Assembly: GCA_946528255.1 (NCBI GenBank)
Contig: CAMMYR010000067.1
Location: 1 to 5,228 of the forward strand
Reading direction: 5' to 3'
Source of the DNA: an uncultured Methanomicrobiales archaeon
Lineage (GTDB): Archaea > Thermoplasmatota > Thermoplasmata > Methanomassiliicoccales > Methanomethylophilaceae
Length of the DNA: 5,228 nt
Shown: positions 1 through 3,981 of the stretch, piece after piece
Numbering within the stretch: the stretch's first letter is position 1
How the letters are laid out: every line of letters starts with the position of its first letter
Made by a program: the position numbers and the translations under genes
Notes under the pieces: generated by a model
Database searches by the model: none
Seen by the model: the letters and a program-made list of their open reading frames with translations, nothing else
What the model was told of the DNA's origin: nothing

Positions 1-108
1 AACATCAACAGGTTCTTCAGGAACCGCGGGGCGGATGTCATAGACGATGCCACGATCATGGAAGAGACCCTCAACGGGAAGGACGAGGAAGAGGAGGAAG
101 AGGAATGA
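1..108 (+). CDS. rio1: RIO1-type serine protein kinase, C-terminal end (partial)
   Basis: Only the last 35 codons are in the window; the frame is open at the left edge and stops at TGA 106-108. The visible residues begin NINRFFRNRGADVIDD and end in a tail of Asp/Glu (KDEEEEEEE). The N(I/V)NRFF..RG motif matches the end of the RIO kinase fold in archaeal RIO1 proteins, where it follows the catalytic lobe. An acidic tail after the kinase fold is common. RIO1 is a cytoplasmic atypical kinase/ATPase that acts late in small ribosomal subunit maturation. Its stop overlaps the start of the next gene (ATGA, 105-108), so translation is probably coupled. RIO1 followed by a KH-domain protein is a recurrent archaeal gene pair and supports the call. 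The catalytic residues are outside the window, so the identification rests on a short motif plus context. Confidence 0.75.
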   Translation, partial: NINRFFRNRGADVIDDATIMEETLNGKDEEEEEEE

Positions 109-1946
109 GGACGATCAGGGTGCCGCAGGACAGGGTCGGCACGCTCATAGGCAAGAACGGGGAGACCAAGAGGATGCTCCAGGACATCTCCGGCATCAAG
201 CTGGATATCGACACCGAGGAGGGCGAGGTCATCATCCACGACGACGTGGAGCTGGAGGACCCCGTCATGGCCCTCAAGATCCTGGATGTCATCAAGGCCG
301 TCGGAAGGGGTTTCAACCCGGAGAAGGCCACCAGGCTCTTCGACGATGACGAATACCTGGAGATCGTGGACCTCAAGGAGTTCGTCGGGGACCGCGAGGG
401 CCAGGTGCACAGGGTCAGGGGCCGCCTCATCGGGAAGGACGGCAAGACCCGCAGGCTCATCGAGGACCTGACCGGGTGCGACATGATCATCTACGGCAAC
501 ACGGTGGGGCTCATAGGGAACTCCATCTCCCTGCCGGTGGCCAAGCACGCCGTGGAGCTGATCCTCCAGGGCAGCGAGCACGCGACGGTATACCACTATC
601 TGGAGAGCCAGAGGCCCCGCCTCAGGATCGCCGAGATGGGATTCGACCTCCGAGGTGAATCCATGGAGCAGTGGATTTCCGACAACCTGGAGAACGCCCG
701 GAAGCTGGCCGGCATGGGCATCTGCGACCACTGCCTCGGCCGCATGTTCGGCAAGATAGGCACCGGCATGACCAACGACGAGAGGGGCCGCATCATCAGG
801 GATGCGCTCCGCGAGAACGGGGAGGATCTACCGGCGGAGGAGTTCTGCCCCCTGTGCGAGAACGTATTCGACCTGCTGCAGAGGTTCGCCGAATCAGCCG
901 CGGAGGCCATCAACTCCGTGGAGTCCAACAATTTCCTGATCGGGTCCAAGGTGGAGCCCGAGATAGCCAAGAGGGAGAAGGAGATATGGGAGGAGCTGGG
1001 TCTCGAGAACCCCGAATCGCTCAACCGCGAGCTCAACAGGGAGATCGGCAAGGCCGCGCTCCCCCTGATCAACCGCCCAGTGGAATTCAAGAACCCGGAG
1101 GTGGTGGCGCTGGTCGACACCCGCTTCGGCGATGTCACGCTGGACATCGCCCCGCTGTTCATAGCCGGGCGCTACACCAAATACAGCAGGGAGATCCCGC
1201 AGACCATCTGGCCCTGCAGGATGTGCCACGGCAAGGGCTGCGACTACTGCCACGGCAAGGGGAAGATGTACCAGACCTCCGTCCAGGAGATCATCGGCGA
1301 CATCGCCCTGGAGATGACCGGCGGCGAGGAGCACTTCTTCCACGGCATGGGGCGCGAGGACATCGACGCCCGCATGCTCGGAGACGGGAGGCCCTTCGTG
1401 CTGGAGATCAGCAGACCCAGGAAGCGCTTCATCGACCTCGAGGAGCTGGAGCGCAGGTCCAGCGAGGGGGAGCTCGCAGGCTACAACAGCCTGCATTTCG
1501 CCAAGCGCGAGGCCGTCGAGAGGTACAAGGGCGCCGCGTCCGATAAGGTATATCGCGTGCACGTATTGGTAGATGGCAAAGTTAATAAAGAGGCAGTAGT
1601 TAGGGCGTCAATATCGTTCAAGGACGCCGACATCAGCCAGAGGACTCCACGCAGGGTCGAGCACAGACGTGCAGACCTCGTGCGGCACAGGAGGATCCAC
1701 TGGATAAAGGCGGATTCCATCAACGAGGACTCGTTCGATCTCGAACTCGAGACCGACTCGGGGACCTACGTGAAGGAATTCGTGTCGGGAGACGAGGGCA
1801 GGACCGAACCGAGCTTCTCACAGGCTCTGGGGGTCCAGTGCCGCGTCGAAACGCTCGACGTGTTGGCGATCGACTATCACGAACCACGAGGGATAATCCA
1901 TGCAGAGATCCAGAGGAACCAGGACGAAGACCCGCAACGTCCTTAA
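105..1946 (+). CDS. pus10: KH-domain (Dim2/Pno1-like) protein fused in frame to tRNA pseudouridine synthase Pus10
   Basis: One 613-residue frame carries two normally separate proteins. Residues 1-183 form an archaeal Dim2/Pno1-like protein with two KH domains, whose GxxG loops are GKNG (16-19) and GKDG (110-113). This family binds the 3' end of 16S rRNA during subunit maturation. Residues from about 187 form a full-length Pus10 (427 aa from M187), which makes pseudouridine 54/55 in the tRNA T-loop. Pus10 marks include the Cys pairs C207/C210 and C248/C251, a second Cys-rich hand C371/C374/C379/C382, and GREDIDARML (416-425) with the likely catalytic D419. Further conserved blocks are SQRTPRRVEHRRADLV and TYVKEFVSGDEGRT. 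The start ATG overlaps the RIO1 stop. No stop lies between the halves, so either this is a real fusion or a stop was lost or masked by a sequence error. An internal start at 663 could also yield free Pus10. The last 15 codons overlap L21e. Confidence 0.9.
   Translation: MRTIRVPQDRVGTLIGKNGETKRMLQDISGIKLDIDTEEGEVIIHDDVELEDPVMALKILDVIKAVGRGFNPEKATRLFDDDEYLEIVDLKEFVGDREGQVHRVRGRLIGKDGKTRRLIEDLTGCDMIIYGNTVGLIGNSISLPVAKHAVELILQGSEHATVYHYLESQRPRLRIAEMGFDLRGESMEQWISDNLENARKLAGMGICDHCLGRMFGKIGTGMTNDERGRIIRDALRENGEDLPAEEFCPLCENVFDLLQRFAESAAEAINSVESNNFLIGSKVEPEIAKREKEIWEELGLENPESLNRELNREIGKAALPLINRPVEFKNPEVVALVDTRFGDVTLDIAPLFIAGRYTKYSREIPQTIWPCRMCHGKGCDYCHGKGKMYQTSVQEIIGDIALEMTGGEEHFFHGMGREDIDARMLGDGRPFVLEISRPRKRFIDLEELERRSSEGELAGYNSLHFAKREAVERYKGAASDKVYRVHVLVDGKVNKEAVVRASISFKDADISQRTPRRVEHRRADLVRHRRIHWIKADSINEDSFDLELETDSGTYVKEFVSGDEGRTEPSFSQALGVQCRVETLDVLAIDYHEPRGIIHAEIQRNQDEDPQRP
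652..665 (+). promoter_or_regulatory. Internal Shine-Dalgarno and ATG for a separate Pus10 start
   Basis: GAGGTGA (652-658) is followed after 4 nt by ATG (663-665), in frame with the upstream KH domains. Starting here gives a 427-residue Pus10, a usual archaeal length, beginning MEQWISDNLENAR. The motif looks like the remnant of a normal intergenic start site, and it may still let ribosomes make Pus10 alone as well as the 613-residue fusion. The 4-nt spacing is on the short side, so the strength of this site is uncertain. Confidence 0.5.
1888..1902 (+). promoter_or_regulatory. Shine-Dalgarno and ATG of the L21e gene, inside the Pus10 frame
   Basis: GAGGG (1888-1892) stands 7 nt before the ATG at 1900-1902. 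The ribosome binding site and the first 47 nt of the L21e gene lie entirely within the end of the upstream reading frame. The site decides the L21e start: the protein then begins MQRSRGTRTKTRN, matching the short basic N-terminus of archaeal L21e. Confidence 0.7.
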
Positions 1947-2196
1947 GAAGAAGGCGAGGGCACGCGGCCTGTCGCCCATCACCAAAGGCCTCCAGACTTT
2001 CGAGGCCGGAGAGAAGGTCAACATCATAATCGACCCCAGCATCCACAAGGGAATGCCTTTCTCCAGATTCCACGGCAAGACCGGAGTCGTCATCGGAGAG
2101 AGGGGAAGCGCCTACGAGGTCAGCGTCAAGGACGGCAACAAGACCAAGATGGTCGTCGCCCGCCCCGAGCACCTCGTCAGGAACATCGATAACTGA
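1900..2196 (+). CDS. rpl21e: Large-subunit ribosomal protein L21e (eL21)
   Basis: A 98-residue basic protein of the usual length for archaeal L21e, a component of the large ribosomal subunit that contacts 23S and 5S rRNA. Family marks are the Arg/Lys-rich N-terminus (MQRSRGTRTKTRNVLKKKAR), the central block EAGEKVNIIIDPSIHKGMP, the SH3-like stretch FHGKTGVVIGERGSAYEV, and the C-terminal block RPEHLV. The ATG at 1900 has a good Shine-Dalgarno motif and gives the expected N-terminus. The first 47 nt overlap the 3' end of the KH-Pus10 gene in another frame, and its TGA (2194-2196) lies 2 nt before the next possible start, so expression is probably coupled to both neighbours. L21e followed by RpoF, a DUF655 protein and KsgA is a widely conserved archaeal order, which makes this identification secure. 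Confidence 0.96.
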   Translation: MQRSRGTRTKTRNVLKKKARARGLSPITKGLQTFEAGEKVNIIIDPSIHKGMPFSRFHGKTGVVIGERGSAYEVSVKDGNKTKMVVARPEHLVRNIDN

Positions 2197-2198
2197 GG

Positions 2199-2528
2199 AT
2201 GGTGAGCGGATTGTCTGAGCGCTATGTTCCACTCGCAGAAGTGAGGGACCTGCTGGCCGCGGCCGCCGAGGAGAGAGAGCTCCTCGCGTCGCAGAACGCC
2301 GCACTCACCCATGCCCAGGCCGTCTGCACCATCTCGCTGGACGACGCCCAGAAGCTCATCGAAGAGGTGAGCAAGCTGGACGACGTCACCGACGCCATCG
2401 CAGTCAAGATCGCGGACCTCCTCCCCCAGTACCCGGAGGACGTCCGCGCCATCTTCCAGAAAGAGAGGATTAACCTCGAGAAGGACCAGATCGACCAGAT
2501 CATCTCGATAGTCGAGAAGTACATCTGA
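2199..2528 (+). CDS. rpoF: DNA-directed RNA polymerase subunit F (Rpo4/Rpb4)
   Basis: A small helical protein, 109 residues from ATG 2199, homologous to eukaryotic Rpb4. It pairs with subunit E (Rpo7) to form the stalk of archaeal RNA polymerase, which helps open-complex formation and binds emerging RNA. Typical features are the N-terminal RYVPLAEVRDLL segment and the C-terminal HRDC-like helical domain. The latter contains AVKIADLLPQYPEDVRAIFQKER and ends in IISIVEKYI, where archaeal RpoF usually ends. The start is uncertain. ATG 2199 lies 2 nt after the L21e stop but has CTGAGG directly against it with no spacer. TTG 2211, in frame, has GGTGA (2201-2205) 5 nt upstream and would give a 105-residue protein starting MSERYVPLAEV. 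Both keep the whole fold. The L21e and DUF655 neighbours confirm the call. Confidence 0.94.
   Translation: MVSGLSERYVPLAEVRDLLAAAAEERELLASQNAALTHAQAVCTISLDDAQKLIEEVSKLDDVTDAIAVKIADLLPQYPEDVRAIFQKERINLEKDQIDQIISIVEKYI
2201..2213 (+). promoter_or_regulatory. Alternative RpoF start: Shine-Dalgarno plus TTG
   Basis: GGTGA (2201-2205) precedes TTG (2211-2213) with a 5-nt spacer, in frame with RpoF. This spacing is better than that of the upstream ATG at 2199, whose nearest purine-rich motif touches the start codon. Use of this site would shorten RpoF by 4 residues. Confidence 0.45.
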
Positions 2529-2544
2529 GGAGGCCCTCCCCATG
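2527..2544 (+). promoter_or_regulatory. Strong Shine-Dalgarno of the DUF655 gene
   Basis: GAGGAGG (2527-2533) overlaps the RpoF stop codon (TGA 2526-2528) and sits 8 nt before ATG 2542. It is the longest anti-Shine-Dalgarno match among the starts in this window and fixes the start of the DUF655 protein. Confidence 0.7.
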
Positions 2545-3105
2545 GAAGAGTACGCTTACATTCTAGATAATCTGCCCCAGGGCATCCAGGGCGGGGGATT
2601 CTCCAAGAAGGAGCCCCTGTGCTACGCCATCGGCGACGAGGAGTTCAAGCTCTTCGAGCTGGTCCCCAAGGCCGGCGCCATCGTCGAGATCGGCACCAGG
2701 ACCTACATCGGCAAGGACGAGGCCATCAAGCGCGATGTGATCGACCACGTCAAGAGGCGCATCGAGTTCGACGACCTGACCAACAACGCCGTCTCCGAGC
2801 TGGATTACGCTCTCACCGAGATAGTCATGTCCAAGCAGGAGAAGTTCATCGTCTTCTTCAACGAGGCCCAGCCCATCAGCATGCGCAAGCACCTGCTGGA
2901 GGAGCTGCCCGGATTGGGCAAGAAGTACATGCAGGCCATCCTGGACGAGAGGAAGAAGGAGCCCTTCAAGGACTTCGCCGACCTCGCCGCCAGGACCGGC
3001 ATCAAGAACCCCGAGAAGCTGATCGTCGCGCGCATCCGCCTGGAGCTCTCCGACAAGGAGAGGAAGCGCTACCTCTTCGTGAAATGGCTGGAACGGGGCA
3101 ACTGA
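2542..3105 (+). CDS. DUF655 family protein, conserved archaeal protein of unknown function
   Basis: A 187-residue protein matching the archaeal DUF655 family in length and sequence. The N-terminal part (about residues 1-55) contains EEYAYILDNLPQG, KKEPLCYAIGDEEFKLFELVPK and GTRTYIGKDE, and reads like a small beta-rich domain. A middle segment holds DHVKRRIEFDDLTNNAVSEL. The C-terminal part contains a helix-hairpin-helix-like motif, LLEELPGLGKKYMQAILDERK, followed by PFKDFADLAARTGIKNPEKLI; such motifs often contact nucleic acid backbones. No catalytic motif is visible and there is no membrane segment or signal peptide, so it is probably cytoplasmic. It starts 13 nt after rpoF behind a strong ribosome binding site and overlaps ksgA by 22 nt. 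Constant linkage with rpoF and ksgA in archaea suggests a role with RNA or ribosome maturation, but that is inference. Confidence 0.9.
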   Translation: MEEYAYILDNLPQGIQGGGFSKKEPLCYAIGDEEFKLFELVPKAGAIVEIGTRTYIGKDEAIKRDVIDHVKRRIEFDDLTNNAVSELDYALTEIVMSKQEKFIVFFNEAQPISMRKHLLEELPGLGKKYMQAILDERKKEPFKDFADLAARTGIKNPEKLIVARIRLELSDKERKRYLFVKWLERGN

Positions 3106-3887
3106 TCGCCGAGACCGGGATCATCCCGAAGAAGTCGAAGGGCCAGAACTTCCTGACCGACGGCAGGGTGGCCGACAGGCACATCGGATACGCTGGCATA
3201 AAGGATACAGACAGGGTCCTGGAAGTGGGCCCCGGGCTGGGGATACTCACGGAGAGGATCCTGCAGGCCTCGGAGCACCTGACCTGCATCGAGCTCGATG
3301 ACATCCTTGCAGATTACATCTCGAAGACCTACGGCGACCGCGTGGAGCTCATACACGGCGATGCCGTGAAGGTCCCGTTCCCGGAATTCGACGTGTTCGT
3401 GAGCAACCTCCCGTACAGCGTCTCCACGCCGATCATATTCAAGCTGCTGGGATGCAGCTTCAGGACGGCGGTGGTCATGGTGCAGAAGGAGTTCGCCGAC
3501 CGCATGGTGGCGGACGTCGGGAGCCCCGATTACTCCCGCCTCACGGTGGGGCTGTTCTACAGGGCGGATTGCGAGATAATGGAGACAGTGCCAGCATCAA
3601 GATTCAATCCGAAGCCCAAGGTGGATTCGGCACTGGTCAGGATAACCCCCCGGAAGGCCCCGTTCGATGTGATCGACGAGGACCTGTTCTTCAAGGTCAC
3701 CAAGGTCGCGTTCGACCACCGCAGGAAGAAGATCGGGACGTCCCTGAAAGCCGCCGGCCTTGTGAAGCCGGGGATGGACGTGCCGTTCCTGGACGAGAGG
3801 ATAGAGCACCTGCGCCCGGCGGAGATCGGGGAGATCGCGGATGCGATAGCCAGGGCGAGGCGAGTCCACGTGTTTCCTTACTTATAA
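3084..3887 (+). CDS. ksgA: Ribosomal RNA small subunit adenine dimethyltransferase KsgA/Dim1
   Basis: A 267-residue enzyme that dimethylates two adjacent adenines in the helix 45 loop near the 3' end of 16S rRNA, using S-adenosylmethionine. Visible motifs are the N-terminal PKKSKGQNFLTD, the SAM-binding loop LEVGPGLG (46-53), the acidic ribose-binding region IELDD (69-73), GDAVKVPFPEFD, and the catalytic NLPY (108-111). Family segments VMVQKEFADRM, SPDYSRLTV and FNPKPKVDSALVR follow, then a C-terminal helical domain ending RRVHVFPYL. ATG 3084 was chosen because it gives a normal short N-terminus; the open frame extends further upstream but only as the antiphase image of the DUF655 gene. The start overlaps DUF655 by 22 nt and lacks a clear Shine-Dalgarno motif, so translation is likely coupled. 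It is the last gene of the operon, and I see no strong T-run terminator after its stop. Confidence 0.95.
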   Translation: MAGTGQLIAETGIIPKKSKGQNFLTDGRVADRHIGYAGIKDTDRVLEVGPGLGILTERILQASEHLTCIELDDILADYISKTYGDRVELIHGDAVKVPFPEFDVFVSNLPYSVSTPIIFKLLGCSFRTAVVMVQKEFADRMVADVGSPDYSRLTVGLFYRADCEIMETVPASRFNPKPKVDSALVRITPRKAPFDVIDEDLFFKVTKVAFDHRRKKIGTSLKAAGLVKPGMDVPFLDERIEHLRPAEIGEIADAIARARRVHVFPYL

Positions 3888-3902
3888 TTAAGTTAATATA
3901 TC
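3888..3902 (+). promoter_or_regulatory. Putative archaeal TATA box and BRE for the surface-protein gene
   Basis: TTAATATA (3893-3900), preceded by an A-rich stretch that could serve as a BRE, stands directly after the ksgA stop in the only non-coding gap of note. It resembles the archaeal TATA consensus. With usual spacing, transcription would begin near 3920-3928, leaving a leader of roughly 55-60 nt before the ATG at 3982. It would give the surface-protein gene control independent of the upstream operon. Confidence 0.55.
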
Positions 3903-3937
3903 TAGGCGGTGGTCTGCATCGAAAAGAGCGCGGGCCG

Positions 3938-3949
3938 TCATCGCGATGA
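3938..3949 (+). other. 12-bp perfect palindrome downstream of the promoter
   Basis: TCATCGCGATGA is a perfect inverted repeat with no spacer. It lies about 38 nt after the TATA-like element, just past the expected transcription start, where an archaeal repressor could bind. A 12-bp palindrome is expected about once by chance in a window of this size, so only its location makes it notable. No protein partner can be named. Confidence 0.3.
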
Positions 3950-3981
3950 TTATCGGTACCGCGACAAGTGAAGATGATCCG

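Noticed and set aside
671..1546. Long plus-strand frame overlapping Pus10
   Set aside because: It reads as low-complexity Arg/Gly/Pro-rich sequence without family motifs, whereas the 105-1946 frame contains clear Pus10 motifs. It is a shadow of GC-rich coding DNA.
894..1562. Long minus-strand frame opposite Pus10
   Set aside because: No recognisable domain and no ribosome binding site logic; antisense frames are common opposite high-GC genes.
1720..2304. 194-codon minus-strand frame across Pus10, L21e and RpoF
   Set aside because: It spans three well-supported genes on the other strand and has no family resemblance; explained by codon bias.
2619..3083. Upstream extension of the KsgA frame (155 codons)
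   Set aside because: This part is Arg/His-rich, antiphase to the DUF655 gene, and unlike any KsgA N-terminus; KsgA family similarity begins only after 3084.
3881..3905. AT-rich stretch after ksgA as a transcription terminator
   Set aside because: It lacks a plus-strand T-run or a stable hairpin; it fits a TATA-box region better.
3946..3981. ATG 3946 as the start of the surface protein
   Set aside because: It adds 12 residues before the signal peptide, lies within the palindrome and has no Shine-Dalgarno motif; ATG 3982 gives a normal signal peptide. It cannot be fully excluded.
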